Part shown: piece by piece, positions 48,861 through 58,317 of the stretch | Numbering within the stretch: position 1 is the stretch's first letter | Layout: the number at the start of each line of letters is the position of its first letter | Origin: Achromobacter aloeverae | Lineage (GTDB): Bacteria > Pseudomonadota > Gammaproteobacteria > Burkholderiales > Burkholderiaceae_B | Assembly: GCF_004121055.1 (NCBI RefSeq) | Contig: NZ_PYAL01000003.1 | Coordinates: forward strand, 558,001 to 622,000 | DNA length: 64,000 nt | Direction: 5' to 3' | Notes under the pieces: model-generated | The model's input: the letters and a program-made list of their open reading frames with translations, nothing else | Told to the model about the DNA's origin: nothing | Databases searched by the model: none | Translations under genes and position numbers: made by a program

Positions 48861-48926
48861 GGCGTTCGCTGTTGCGTTGCGTGTGTTGCGTGCGTTGCGG
48901 GTGCGTATCGGGGCGGAGCGACCGCC

Positions 48927-50225
48927 TCATGCCTGGTCGGGCGTGAAATGTTTGCGCAGCCCTTGCCAGCATGTGTAGTAATCGGCCTGGCGTTGCGGCG
49001 ACGCGAGCGCCTGCGCCGTGGGGCGAATGATGCGGCGCGTTTCGAACATGAACGCCATGGTGTCGCGGATGTAGTGCGGTTGCGAAGTGTCGGCGCGCGA
49101 GGCCTTTTCGAAGGTGTCCGCGTCCGGTCCGTGGCCGCTCATGCAGTTGTGCAGGCTGGCGCCGCCGGGCAGGAAGCCTTCCGCCTTGGCGTCGTAGATG
49201 CCGTGGATCAGGCCCATGAACTCGCTGGCGACGTTGCGGTGGAACCAGGGCGGGCGGAAGGTGTCCTCCATGGCCAGGACACGCGGCGGAAAGATGGCGA
49301 AGTCCACGTTGGCCGTCCCGGGCGTATCCGAAGGCGAGGTCAGCACCGTGAAGATGGACGGGTCCGGATGGTCGAAGCTGATCGAGCCGATGACGTTGAA
49401 GCGGCGCAGGTCGTACTTGTAGGGGGCATGCGTGCCGTGCCATGCCACGACGTCCAGCGGCGAGTGGTCGATACGGGCCTGCCAGAAATCGCCGGCGAAC
49501 TTGCCGACCAGCATGAAGTCGCCGGCGCGGTCTTCGTACCAGGCCGCCGGGGTCTGGAAGTCGCGCGCATTGGCCAGGCAGTTCGAACCGATGGGGCCAA
49601 GCTCCGGCAGGCGCAGCGGCGCGCCGAAGTTTTCCAGCAGATAGCCGCGCGCCTGGCCGTCGGGAAGTTCGACGCGAAAGCGTATGCCGCGCGGAATGAC
49701 GGCGATCTCCTGCGGCGCGACCTCCAGCCTGCCGAGCTCGGTCGCCAGCAGCAGCCGGCCCGACTGCGGCACCAGGAGCAGCTCGCCATCGGCGTCGTAG
49801 AAAAAGCGGTCCGCCATCGACTTGTTGGCGGCGTAGAGGTGTATGCCCACGCCGCTTTGCTCGTCAGGGCCGCCATTGCCGCCCAGGGTGACGACCCCAT
49901 CGACGAAATCGGTGGGATCGTCCGGCATGGGCGCCGGGCTCCAGCGCAGCTGATTGGGTGTGGCCGGGTAGGCGGCGGCGTCGCTGGTCCAGCGGGGCGG
50001 CCGCGCCAGCGGTTCGAACGGTTCGTGGCGTGCCGCCGGCTGGATGCGGTAGAGCCAGCTGCGCCGGTTTTCCGCCCGCGGCGCCGTGAAGGCCGTGCCG
50101 GAAATCTGCTCGGCGTAAAGCCCGTAGGGACAGCGGGTCGGCGAGTTGCGGCCTTGCGGCAGGGCGCCGGGCAGCGCTTCGGTGGCGAAGCTGCTGCCGA
50201 AGCCCGTCTGGTAGTGCAGGTCCAT
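48927..50225 (-). CDS. hmgA: Homogentisate 1,2-dioxygenase
   Basis: 432 residues, typical length. It opens homogentisate to maleylacetoacetate with non-haem iron. N-terminal [19 protein letters not shown] is the family opening. Iron ligands appear in the C-terminal half, in the [20 protein letters not shown] block (His and Glu) and [11 protein letters not shown]. It forms an operon with fahA; maleylacetoacetate isomerase is not seen next door. Promoter and regulation are not evident in the 72 bp before mutM. Confidence 0.95.
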   Translation of the reverse strand: MDLHYQTGFGSSFATEALPGALPQGRNSPTRCPYGLYAEQISGTAFTAPRAENRRSWLYRIQPAARHEPFEPLARPPRWTSDAAAYPATPNQLRWSPAPMPDDPTDFVDGVVTLGGNGGPDEQSGVGIHLYAANKSMADRFFYDADGELLLVPQSGRLLLATELGRLEVAPQEIAVIPRGIRFRVELPDGQARGYLLENFGAPLRLPELGPIGSNCLANARDFQTPAAWYEDRAGDFMLVGKFAGDFWQARIDHSPLDVVAWHGTHAPYKYDLRRFNVIGSISFDHPDPSIFTVLTSPSDTPGTANVDFAIFPPRVLAMEDTFRPPWFHRNVASEFMGLIHGIYDAKAEGFLPGGASLHNCMSGHGPDADTFEKASRADTSQPHYIRDTMAFMFETRRIIRPTAQALASPQRQADYYTCWQGLRKHFTPDQA

Positions 50226-50297
50226 GTCCGTCTCGCGTAGAGGTGATGACGCGCCTGATTGTGCTTGACCTGCCCTTCCGGCGCCAGGGGCGGGGAG

Positions 50298-51125
50298 TCA
50301 GGCGCGCTGGCAGCGGACGCAATAGTAGGTGGCGCGTTGTCCTTGCACGATGCGGCGGATGGGCGTGGCGCAAGTCCGGCAGGGCTGGTTCTCGCGTTCG
50401 TAGACGGCGGCGTGGATGTCGAAATAGCTGCCGGGTTCGCCGCCCGCGCCGACATAGTCGCGCAAGGTGCTGCCGCCCGACGCCAGGGCGTCGCCCAGGG
50501 TGGCCTGGATGGCGGCGGCAAGCTTGTCACAGCGTGCCATGGAAAGCCGGCAAGCCGGCGTGCGGGGATGGATGCCAGCGCGAAACAGGCTTTCCGATGC
50601 GTAGATATTGCCCACGCCGACGACTGCCTCGCCCGCCAGCAGCACCTGCTTGATGGGCGCCGACCGGCCGCGGAACTGGTCACGCAGCCAGGCGCCGCCG
50701 AAGCGCGGATCGAAGGGCTCGATGCCCAGCTTGGCCAGCAAGGGGTGGAATTCGATGGGGCCGTCGCCGGCCGGGTGCCACAGCACTGCACCAAAACGGC
50801 GCGGATCGTGCAGGCGCAGCACCGCATGGTCGAAGACCCATTCGACGTGGTCATGGCGGCGTGGCGCTTCGGCCTCCGGCACGCGGCGCAGGGACCCGGA
50901 CATCCCCAGGTGGACGATCTGGGTGCCATGCTCGAAGCGCAGCAGTAGATACTTCCCCCGGCGTCCGCATTCCAGGACGGTGCGGCCGGAAAGCGTGGCG
51001 GGCAGGTCGGCCGGGACAGGCCAGCGCAGGCGCGGTTCCCGGACGACCAGGCGGACCAGCGGCCGGCCTGTCATGACAGTGTCGATTCCGCGTCTTGTGG
51101 TCTCGACTTCAGGCAGTTCTGGCAT
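50298..51125 (-). CDS. mutM: Formamidopyrimidine-DNA glycosylase
   Basis: 275 residues. The N-terminal MPELPEVETTRRG supplies the catalytic Pro2 and Glu3 after methionine removal. A helix-two-turn-helix region reads GVGNIYASESLFRAGIHP. A C-terminal zinc finger is formed by CRTC and YYCVRCQ. It excises 8-oxoguanine and formamidopyrimidines. The ATG at 51125 gives the required P2-E3 start; the longer frame would not. Confidence 0.97.
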   Translation of the reverse strand: MPELPEVETTRRGIDTVMTGRPLVRLVVREPRLRWPVPADLPATLSGRTVLECGRRGKYLLLRFEHGTQIVHLGMSGSLRRVPEAEAPRRHDHVEWVFDHAVLRLHDPRRFGAVLWHPAGDGPIEFHPLLAKLGIEPFDPRFGGAWLRDQFRGRSAPIKQVLLAGEAVVGVGNIYASESLFRAGIHPRTPACRLSMARCDKLAAAIQATLGDALASGGSTLRDYVGAGGEPGSYFDIHAAVYERENQPCRTCATPIRRIVQGQRATYYCVRCQRA

Positions 51126-51232
51126 AGGGCTAATCACACTGGCGGATGGCGGCCATTCCGTGAGAATGGGTCATAGCCAGTGTAAGATGAACAGTTGCGT
51201 GTACAGATTGTGCCATCAACCGGACGGGACGC

Positions 51233-53035
51233 GTGAAGTCGTCGCTTATGCAAATGAAATTCGGGTTAGCCGCGCTGGCGTTGGCGTTGGCGGGATTGCA
51301 GGCCGTGCCTGCCCAGGCCGCTGACCGGCCGAAGACGCCGCCGCGAGCTCGCCAGCCGGAAACCGATGTCATCCGATTGCGCGAAGGCCAGTTGCCTTAC
51401 GTCAAACTGACCTCGGATATCTTTTACCGGATCGTGGCCGCCGAGATCGCGGCGCAGCGGGGCATGTACGGCACGGCAGCGTCGACGATGCTGGGCCTGG
51501 CGCGAGACACCAGCGATCCGCGCGTCGCGCGGCGCGCGCTGGAGTTCTACCTGGCTGGTGGCAACCTGAAGGGTGCGCTGGACGCCGCGCGCATCTGGGC
51601 GCGCCTGGCGCCCAACGATCCGGAAGCCGGCTCGACCGAGTTGGCGCTGGCCGCGGCCAACGGCCAGACCAAGGGCCTGGGGCCGGCGCTGCGCGCGCGC
51701 ATCGACGAGGCCAAGGACAAGCAGGCCGCCATCGCGCAGACCATGGCGGTGCTGGGCCGTGTCAGCGACCGCAAGCTGGCGTTGCAGATCCTGGATGAAG
51801 CCTTGAGCCCCGCCACGCGCAAGCTGCCGGTGGCGCATCTGGCGCTGGCCGATGTGGCGCAGGCGGCGGGCGACAACGCCCGCGCGTTGGAAGAATCGCG
51901 CGCCGCGCTGGCCGCGGATCCCAAGTCCGAAGCCGCCGCGCAGCGCGTGCTGGAATATGGCATGAAGGTCGACCCGCAGCGCGCCGCGGCCGATGCCCGC
52001 GCTTTTCTTGCGCGCCATCCCGACGCGCGCAAGCTGCACCTGATGCTGGCCGCGCAACTGGCCGAACATAACGACTACGACGGCGCGCTCAACGAGCTGC
52101 AGGCGATGTCGCGCCGCTCCCCGGAAGATTTCGACCTGATGTTCATGCAAGGCCAGCTGGCCTACAAGGCCGGCCGCCTGGACCAGGCGCGCAGCTACCT
52201 GCGCCAGTACCTGGACGTGCAGAGCCAGCGCCAGCGCGCCATCGTGCCGGGCGCCACCGACGCCACCGCGGCGGCGGCCGATGCCCGCGTGCTGCTGGCC
52301 CGCATCGATGAGGACCAGGGCCGCTATGACGACGCCATCGCCGAGCTCGGCCGTATCGACGATCCGACGATGCGCTACCAGGCGCGCATGCGCCAGGCTT
52401 CGCTGCGCGCCAAGCAGGGCCGGATAGACGACGCCGTGGCGATGGTCGACCGCGCGCAGCCGCAGGACGAGGAAGAGCGGGTGCTGGGCGTGCTGACCAA
52501 GGCGCAGATCCTGCGCGACGCCGACCGCACCGACCAGGCCATTGCCCTGCTGTCGGGCGCCGACAAGGCCATGCCGGACACGGTGGAGATCAAGTACGAA
52601 CTGGCCATGCTCTACGAGCGCAAGGACAAGCTGGCCGATCTCGAACGCCTGCTGCGCCAGGTGATCGCGCTCGATCCGGACCATGCCCACGCCTACAACG
52701 CCTTGGGCTACACCCTGGCCGATCGCAACGTGCGGCTGCCGGAGGCGCTGGACCTGATTACCCAGGCGCTGGACCTGTCGCCGGACGATCCATACATCAT
52801 GGACAGCATGGGTTGGGTGAAATACCGGATGGGCGATAACGCCGCCGCGCTGAGCTATCTGCAACGGGCATATACGCAGCGACCCGAAGCGGAAATCGGC
52901 GCCCACCTGGGCGAGGTGCTGTGGGCCAGCGGCCGGCGCGACGAGGCCACGACGGTATTCCGCAACGCGTCGCGCAAGGAACCCGGCAACAAGGTCCTGC
53001 GCGAGGTGATCACGCGCCTGGGGGTCAAGTTGTGA
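51233..53035 (+). CDS. Exported tetratricopeptide-repeat protein
   Basis: 600 residues. A signal peptide (about 1-29, ending VPAQAA) is followed by TPR-like helical pairs through the whole chain, most regular in the last third (AHAYNALGYTLADRN, then DPYIMDSMGWVKYRMGDNAAALSYLQRAY). This C-terminal arrangement upstream of lolB and ispE is typical of betaproteobacteria. A role in envelope assembly is likely but unproven. Start is a GTG (51233); ATGs at 51248 and 51254 are alternatives. Its stop overlaps the lolB start. Confidence 0.85.
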   Translation: MKSSLMQMKFGLAALALALAGLQAVPAQAADRPKTPPRARQPETDVIRLREGQLPYVKLTSDIFYRIVAAEIAAQRGMYGTAASTMLGLARDTSDPRVARRALEFYLAGGNLKGALDAARIWARLAPNDPEAGSTELALAAANGQTKGLGPALRARIDEAKDKQAAIAQTMAVLGRVSDRKLALQILDEALSPATRKLPVAHLALADVAQAAGDNARALEESRAALAADPKSEAAAQRVLEYGMKVDPQRAAADARAFLARHPDARKLHLMLAAQLAEHNDYDGALNELQAMSRRSPEDFDLMFMQGQLAYKAGRLDQARSYLRQYLDVQSQRQRAIVPGATDATAAAADARVLLARIDEDQGRYDDAIAELGRIDDPTMRYQARMRQASLRAKQGRIDDAVAMVDRAQPQDEEERVLGVLTKAQILRDADRTDQAIALLSGADKAMPDTVEIKYELAMLYERKDKLADLERLLRQVIALDPDHAHAYNALGYTLADRNVRLPEALDLITQALDLSPDDPYIMDSMGWVKYRMGDNAAALSYLQRAYTQRPEAEIGAHLGEVLWASGRRDEATTVFRNASRKEPGNKVLREVITRLGVKL

Positions 53036-53664
53036 TTGCGGCGGGCTGTGTGAACGCCGCGGCCGCGCGCGTGGCGCGGCGGGCGCCTCGTTGGCTGCAA
53101 TGGCGCGTCGCCGCCGCGACGCTGCTGTGCGGTGCGCTGGCGGGCTGCGTGACGCCCGACCGCATCGCCGGCACGGGCGCGCACGGCGAGTTTTCACGGG
53201 TGGGCCGTTTCGCGCTCACGGTCAACCAGGATGACGGGCGCCAGAACGCGCTGCAGGGCGGCTTCTCCTGGCTCGACGATGGCCGCCGCTATGTGCTGGA
53301 CCTGACCACGCCCTTGGGATCGACGCAGGCGCGGGTGGAGGGCCGGCCGGGGATGGCCACGCTCGACAAGGCCGATGGCACGCATTTGCAGGCCAGCGAT
53401 CCAGATGCCCTGGCGCAGGACGCCCTGGGCAGCCGCGTGCCGGTCTCCGGCTTGCGCGATTGGTTGCGCGGACGCCTTGCGCCGCAACCGCCGGCGCAGG
53501 ACGTGCAGCGCGACGATCAGCAGCGGGTGGCGGCGTTCCAGCAGGGCGGCTGGTCGGCGCGCCTGTCGCGCTATGACGACCTGGGACCGCAGTTGCTGGT
53601 GCTGGAGCGGCGCGAAGCCGACCGCAACATCGTCCTGCGCCTGGTCGTCACGCCGGACTCCTGA
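53032..53664 (+). CDS. lolB: Outer membrane lipoprotein LolB
   Basis: 210 residues. A signal peptide with lipobox LAGC precedes a LolB fold: [31 protein letters not shown] and [13 protein letters not shown] are the characteristic blocks. It accepts lipoproteins from LolA and inserts them into the outer membrane. The start is GTG overlapping the upstream stop (GTGA). The lipobox Cys lies unusually far in (about residue 38) because the n-region is Arg-rich and long. ispE follows. Confidence 0.88.
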   Translation: MIAAGCVNAAAARVARRAPRWLQWRVAAATLLCGALAGCVTPDRIAGTGAHGEFSRVGRFALTVNQDDGRQNALQGGFSWLDDGRRYVLDLTTPLGSTQARVEGRPGMATLDKADGTHLQASDPDALAQDALGSRVPVSGLRDWLRGRLAPQPPAQDVQRDDQQRVAAFQQGGWSARLSRYDDLGPQLLVLERREADRNIVLRLVVTPDS

Positions 53665-53695
53665 TGCGCGGCTTTCCAGCCGGCGGGGGCCATCC

Positions 53696-54667
53696 GTGAA
53701 TCTCTACGACGTTCCCGCTCCCGCCAAGCTCAATCTCTTCCTGCACGTGGTGGGCCGTCGCGCCGACGGCTACCACCTGCTGCAAACGGTATTCCGCTTC
53801 ATCGATCTCGCCGACACGCTGCATTTCACCGCGCGCGCCGACGGCCGCATCGAGCGCGACCAGCCGCTGGCCGGCGTCGATCCGGAACAGGACCTGACCG
53901 TGCGTGCCGCGCGCGCCTTGCAGGCGGCCACAGGGACGCGCCAGGGCGCCACCATCGCGCTGGAGAAGCGCATTCCCATGGGTGGCGGCCTGGGCGGCGG
54001 ATCGAGCGATGCGGCATCCACGCTGATCGCCCTGAACCGGCTGTGGGGGACGGGGCTGAGCCGCGCGGAACTGATGCGGCTGGCCTTGCCCCTGGGCGCG
54101 GACGTGCCCGTGTTCGTCTTCGGTCAGTCGGCATTCGCCGAGGGCGTGGGCGAGGCGTTGTCGGCGGTGCCGCTGCCGTCGCGGGCCTACCTGGTCGCGC
54201 AGCCGGACGCCAGCGTGCCCACGCCTGTTGTTTTTTCCGATCCGGATTTGACAAGGGACACGAAACTGATCACAATAGCGGACTTTCTTGCTTCGCCTTA
54301 TTTCCACCGGGGGCAACCCTCCCGAGGATACTTCGGCCGCAATGATCTGGAACCGGTGGTCTACCGGCGCTTTCCGGAAGTTTCCCGGGCTGCGCGGTGG
54401 TTGTCGGGAACGGGACGTGCGTCGGAGAATCAGGAAAAGGATCGCGGTTTGGATGTGCGTATGTCAGGGTCCGGCGCCTGCTTGTTTGCCGAATTCGACA
54501 GCATCGAAAAAGCGATTTTGGCGCAGCGTGAAATTGCCGCTACAATGCGCGTCGCTGGTTCAGCCAGTACGTCGCAAGCGACGCAAGAATCGCCTCCGCG
54601 GTTCCGGTTATTGCAGGCCTGCCCTGGTTTGACCGAACATCCGCTCAGGCACTGGATTGCTAGCTAG
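53696..54667 (+). CDS. ispE: 4-diphosphocytidyl-2-C-methyl-D-erythritol kinase
   Basis: 323 residues, GHMP kinase fold. Seen are [26 protein letters not shown] at the start, the ATP loop [17 protein letters not shown] (about 99-114), and the late [12 protein letters not shown]. It phosphorylates CDP-methylerythritol in the non-mevalonate isoprenoid pathway. A mid-protein insert and a ~35-residue Ser/Thr/Gln-rich tail make it longer than the E. coli protein (283). A GTG start is used. The TAG stop touches the first base of tRNA-Gln. Confidence 0.93.
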   Translation: MNLYDVPAPAKLNLFLHVVGRRADGYHLLQTVFRFIDLADTLHFTARADGRIERDQPLAGVDPEQDLTVRAARALQAATGTRQGATIALEKRIPMGGGLGGGSSDAASTLIALNRLWGTGLSRAELMRLALPLGADVPVFVFGQSAFAEGVGEALSAVPLPSRAYLVAQPDASVPTPVVFSDPDLTRDTKLITIADFLASPYFHRGQPSRGYFGRNDLEPVVYRRFPEVSRAARWLSGTGRASENQEKDRGLDVRMSGSGACLFAEFDSIEKAILAQREIAATMRVAGSASTSQATQESPPRFRLLQACPGLTEHPLRHWIAS

Positions 54668-54741
54668 TGGGGAGTCGCCAAGTTGGTTAAGGCACCGGAT
54701 TTTGATTCCGGCATGCGAAGGTTCGAATCCTTCCTCCCCAG
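54668..54741 (+). tRNA. tRNA-Gln (anticodon TTG)
   Basis: A cloverleaf folds from TGGGGAG to CTCCCCA: a 7-bp acceptor stem, a D-arm with the GG pair, a 5-bp anticodon stem CCGGA/TCCGG with loop TTTTGAT, and a T-arm with GGTTCGAATCC. The anticodon TTG is at 54702-54704, which reads Gln. The discriminator is G and no encoded CCA follows (CCC). It begins immediately after the ispE stop. Confidence 0.95.
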
Positions 54742-54759
54742 CCCCTCACGAATTTATAT

Positions 54760-54820
54760 AAAAAAGCTGTTGAACTCGCCCGTATAGCCAGAGGCCAAGG
54801 TTCAGCAGCTTTTTTGTTTT
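54760..54820. terminator. Terminator after tRNA-Gln
   Basis: AAAAAAGCTGTTGAAC (54760-54775) pairs with GTTCAGCAGCTTTTTT (54800-54815), with one G-U, around a 24-nt loop, and is followed by GTTTTTC. The A- and T-tracts allow termination on either strand. It separates tRNA-Gln from prs. Confidence 0.85.
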
Positions 54821-54858
54821 TCGACCAAAACGATCTTCGCGATCTTTGCACTCGCATC

Positions 54859-55809
54859 ATGTCAAAAGACAGCTTCATGATTTTCACGGGGACGGCCAAT
54901 ACCCGTCTCGCCGTTGACGTCGCCAACCACCTGGACATGTCGCTGGGCAAGATGACGGTCGGCCGTTTCTCCGACGGCGAAGTGATGGTCGAGATCAATG
55001 AAAATGTGCGCGGCAAGGACGTTTTCGTTCTGCAGCCCACCTGTGCCCCGACCAATGACAATCTGATGGAAATCATGGTCATGGTCGACGCCCTGCGCCG
55101 TGCGTCGGCGGGCCGCATCACCGCCGCCATTCCGTATTTCGGCTATGCGCGCCAGGATCGCCGCCCGCGATCGGCGCGCGTGGCCATTTCGGCAAAGGTC
55201 GTGGCCAACATGCTGCAGGTCGCCGGTGTCGACCGCGTGCTGACGATGGACCTGCACGCGGACCAGATCCAGGGTTTCTTCGACATTCCCGTGGATAACA
55301 TCTACGCCGGCCCCATCCTGCTGGGCGACATCTGGCGCCGCAACTTCTCCAACCTGGTCGTGGTTTCCCCCGACATCGGTGGCGTGGTGCGCGCGCGCGC
55401 GCTGGCCAAGCAGCTGGAAGCCGACCTGGCCATCATCGACAAGCGGCGTCCGCGCGCCAACGTGTCGGAAGTCATGAACATCATCGGCGAAATCGACGGC
55501 CGCACCTGCATCATCATGGATGACATGGTCGACACCGCCGGTACGCTGTGCAAGGCCGCGCAGGCGCTGAAAGAGCGCGGCGCCGGCGCCGTGTACGCCT
55601 ATTGCACGCACGCCGTGCTGTCGGGCGGCGCGGTCGAGCGCATCGAAGGCTCGGAGCTGGATGAACTGGTCGTCACCGACACCATCCCGCTGTCGGAAGC
55701 GGCGCGCTCGGGCAAGAAGATCCGCCAACTGTCCTGCGCCGGCCTGCTGGGTGAAACCATCCTGCGCATTTCCAACGCGGAATCGGTCAGCTCGCTGTTC
55801 GCGGACTGA
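54859..55809 (+). CDS. prs: Ribose-phosphate pyrophosphokinase
   Basis: 316 residues, class I PRPP synthase. It makes PRPP from ribose-5-phosphate and ATP. Visible are [33 protein letters not shown], the flexible-loop [19 protein letters not shown], and the PRPP-binding loop [14 protein letters not shown]. The ATG at 54859 matches the family; 15 upstream codons are open but lie in the terminator stem. rplY follows 161 bp on. Confidence 0.97.
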   Translation: MSKDSFMIFTGTANTRLAVDVANHLDMSLGKMTVGRFSDGEVMVEINENVRGKDVFVLQPTCAPTNDNLMEIMVMVDALRRASAGRITAAIPYFGYARQDRRPRSARVAISAKVVANMLQVAGVDRVLTMDLHADQIQGFFDIPVDNIYAGPILLGDIWRRNFSNLVVVSPDIGGVVRARALAKQLEADLAIIDKRRPRANVSEVMNIIGEIDGRTCIIMDDMVDTAGTLCKAAQALKERGAGAVYAYCTHAVLSGGAVERIEGSELDELVVTDTIPLSEAARSGKKIRQLSCAGLLGETILRISNAESVSSLFAD

Positions 55810-55970
55810 ACCGGTACCCCCTGTCCCAGGCGCTCGATCAGGCCCGGACAGCAAGTTTTCCACCTCGCGCTGGTCGCGGCACGGGGTGATCCACTCGGAC
55901 CGTCATGGATGGTCCGTGTTCACAACCGGACGTTTCGGCGTCCATTTACTTAGCCAGTCTGGAGTTTTCC

Positions 55971-56594
55971 ATGAAATTCAATGCCACCACGCGTAGCGTC
56001 CAGGGATCGAGTGCGAGCCGCCGCCTGCGCCGCGCGGGCCGCGTTCCCGCCATCGTTTATGGCGTCGGCACCCAGCCCCTGAACATCGAGCTCGACCACA
56101 ACGAGATCTACCATGCCCTGCGCAAGGAAGAGTTCCACTCCTCCATCCTGGACATGGAAGTCCAGGGCGGCAAGGCCGAGAAGGTGCTGCTGCGCGCCGT
56201 GCAATGGCACGCGTACAAGCCGCAAGTGATGCACGTCGACTTCCAACGCGTCGACGCCAGCAAGGCCCTGCACACCAAGGTGCCGCTGCACTTCGTCAAC
56301 GCCGATGTGTCGCCTGCCGTGAAGCTGAGCAGCGCCATCATCACCCACGTGCTGACCGAAATCGAAGTCAGCTGCCTGCCGGCCGACCTGCCCCAGTTCA
56401 TCGAGGCCGACCTGAGCAAGCTGGAAGCCGGCGCTTCGCTGCACCTGGCCGACGTGACCCTGCCCAAGGGCGTGACCTACGTGTCGCACGGCGGTGACGC
56501 CAACCCGGTGCTGGCCTCGGCCCTGACCAAGGGCGGCCCGGCTGAAGACGCCGATGCCGGCGAAGCCGCTGGCGACGCCGCGCCCCAGGCCTAA
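55971..56594 (+). CDS. rplY: 50S ribosomal protein L25/Ctc
   Basis: 207 residues, the long TL5/Ctc form. An N-terminal 5S rRNA-binding L25 domain (KFNATTRSVQGSSASRRLRRAGRVPAIVYG) is followed by a C-terminal beta domain (VPLHFVNADVSPAVK, EVSCLPADLPQFIEADLS). The tail is acidic and Ala-rich. The site GGAG about 8 bp before the ATG is good. It lies between prs and pth, as in many betaproteobacteria, and has its own terminator downstream. Confidence 0.95.
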   Translation: MKFNATTRSVQGSSASRRLRRAGRVPAIVYGVGTQPLNIELDHNEIYHALRKEEFHSSILDMEVQGGKAEKVLLRAVQWHAYKPQVMHVDFQRVDASKALHTKVPLHFVNADVSPAVKLSSAIITHVLTEIEVSCLPADLPQFIEADLSKLEAGASLHLADVTLPKGVTYVSHGGDANPVLASALTKGGPAEDADAGEAAGDAAPQA

Positions 56595-56664
56595 GCCCGA
56601 CGCCGGCCAACGGCGCGGCCTTCGCGGGCCGCGCTGCCGAGTGCAAGGCGATACGCAGTACCCG

Positions 56665-56697
56665 ACCCCGCGCGTGGATTTCCACCGCGGGGTTTTT
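56665..56697 (+). terminator. Rho-independent terminator after rplY
   Basis: ACCCCGCG and CGCGGGGT form the outer stem, with an inner GTGG-ATTT-CCAC after a one-base bulge, followed by TTTTT. It lies 70 bp after the rplY stop and before pth. Confidence 0.85.
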
Positions 56698-56764
56698 CAT
56701 GTTCTGATAGCGGCCATTGCATGCCGTCGCGGCGCAAGCGCGCGCGACGTCCAGGTCTTCTACC

Positions 56765-57361
56765 ATGTCTACTCCCATACGTTTGATCGTCGGGCTGGGC
56801 AATCCCGGTCCCGAATACGAAACGACCCGGCATAACGCCGGGTTCTGGCTGGCCGACCATGTGGCCGACGACTTGCGCGCCACTTTCGCGATGGAAAAGG
56901 GCTTTTCCGGCTTCGTCGCCAAGGCGCGCCACGGCGGCGAGAATGTCGTGCTGCTCAAGCCCATGACCTATATGAACAAGTCTGGCCAGGCGGTCGGCGC
57001 GCTGGCGCGTTTCTTCAAGTTCACGCCGGAACAGGTCCTCGTGCTGCACGATGAGCTGGACCTGATGCCGGGAGAGGTCAAGCTCAAGCAGGGCGGCGGC
57101 CATGCGGGTCATAACGGCCTGCGTGACATCCAGTCCGCGCTAGGCAGCCCGAACTTCTGGCGCCTGCGCCTGGGCATAGGCCATCCCCGTACGCTGGGCC
57201 TGGCCCAGCAGGTGGCGGATTTCGTGCTCCATGCGCCCCGCCGCGAGGAGCTGACGGGCATCGAGTCGGTCATCGACCGCTGCCGCGCGGTCATGCCTCA
57301 ACTGCTGGACGGCGAGTTCACCAAGGCAACCCAGCAGTTGCACCGGGAGAACAAGGCGTGA
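56765..57361 (+). CDS. pth: Peptidyl-tRNA hydrolase
   Basis: 198 residues. It frees peptidyl-tRNAs that drop off the ribosome. The family blocks are [20 protein letters not shown] with the catalytic His and Asn, [11 protein letters not shown], and [31 protein letters not shown]. Its stop overlaps the GTG of the following CPBP gene. In many proteobacteria ychF follows directly; here it is 6.3 kb away. Confidence 0.97.
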   Translation: MSTPIRLIVGLGNPGPEYETTRHNAGFWLADHVADDLRATFAMEKGFSGFVAKARHGGENVVLLKPMTYMNKSGQAVGALARFFKFTPEQVLVLHDELDLMPGEVKLKQGGGHAGHNGLRDIQSALGSPNFWRLRLGIGHPRTLGLAQQVADFVLHAPRREELTGIESVIDRCRAVMPQLLDGEFTKATQQLHRENKA

Positions 57362-58218
57362 GCGCCGAACGGCCGCGGCGGCAGTCCGTGAGCGGCGAAC
57401 CGCTGTCGACGCCAGGCCATGGCGGCCCGGCTGGCGGACCGGCGGGATCCGCGGCCAGCGGCGGGCGTGGCGGGATGCCTCGCCTGCGCGACGATTTCAA
57501 GGACTTCCTGCGCTTCGTGCGGCGGCCGACGCTGCGCCATCTGCCGCCCCATGCGCCGATTGTCGGCATAGGCGCGGACTGGGTGCCGCAGACCACCTTG
57601 CGCCGCGTGCTGGCCTGGGTGGTCATGCTGTGGGCCTTCAATCTGCTGGTGCTGGGGCCCTTGGCCTTGAAGGTCGCCACCATGGGCGGCGCGCATCATC
57701 GGCTGGAGTCGGGCAATATCCCCTGGATGGTCGCCATTTTCTGGGCGCCGCTGGTCGAGGAAATGGTGTTCCGGTATTTCTTGCGGCGGCCGGGGCAAGC
57801 CTTGTGGCTGGTTCCGCTGATGCTGGCGCCCATGCTCAAGGGACCGACCGCCTGGAGCCTGCCGCTGGCGGCCCTGGTGGTCGGCGCCAGCGTGTGGACC
57901 CGGCAGCGCGCCCGGCAGGCGGGGCAGGGGTGGTCCTGGGGATGGCGCCGCCGCTATGTGCGGTTTTTCCCCCTGGTCTTCCATGTGGCCTCGCTCACCT
58001 TCGCCGCCTTGCACCTGGGGAATTTCACGCTCAACCATACCCTGCTCTGGTTGATGCCCGTGCTGGTCCTGCCGCAATGGCTGACCGGACTGGTGCTGGG
58101 CTGGATGCGCGTGCGGCGCGGGATAGGCGCGTCGGTGCTGATGCATATGATGTTCAATGCGGGGCCGGTGCTGCTGGTGTTGGCGCTGGTGAGGTGGGCG
58201 CCGGAGCTGGCGAGCTGA
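57358..58218 (+). CDS. CPBP family intramembrane metalloprotease
   Basis: 286 residues. A polar, Pro/Gly-rich N-terminus (~50) precedes about six hydrophobic segments. CPBP/Abi motifs are [11 protein letters not shown] (Glu-Glu and Arg), FAALHLGNF with its His, and HMMFNAG. Family members include CAAX proteases and bacteriocin self-immunity proteins. The GTG overlaps the pth stop by GTGA, so it is translated with pth. The biological substrate is unknown. Confidence 0.87.
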   Translation: MSAERPRRQSVSGEPLSTPGHGGPAGGPAGSAASGGRGGMPRLRDDFKDFLRFVRRPTLRHLPPHAPIVGIGADWVPQTTLRRVLAWVVMLWAFNLLVLGPLALKVATMGGAHHRLESGNIPWMVAIFWAPLVEEMVFRYFLRRPGQALWLVPLMLAPMLKGPTAWSLPLAALVVGASVWTRQRARQAGQGWSWGWRRRYVRFFPLVFHVASLTFAALHLGNFTLNHTLLWLMPVLVLPQWLTGLVLGWMRVRRGIGASVLMHMMFNAGPVLLVLALVRWAPELAS

Positions 58219-58317
58219 GTACCGGCAGGCCTTTGAGCCGCGTCGGATCAGTCTGATATTTCAGCGATAGGGTCGTTGAGGATATAGCTCAGGGCAGAAT
58301 GGTCTTTTCCCCTTCGT

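Noticed and set aside
47601-50240. 879-codon plus-strand frame opposite fahA and hmgA
   Set aside because: It crosses two well-supported enzymes on the other strand and has no domain of its own.
54668-54744. tRNA-Gln 3' end as an integration site
   Set aside because: No integrase and no repeat of the tRNA 3' end was found downstream; prs and rplY follow in normal order.
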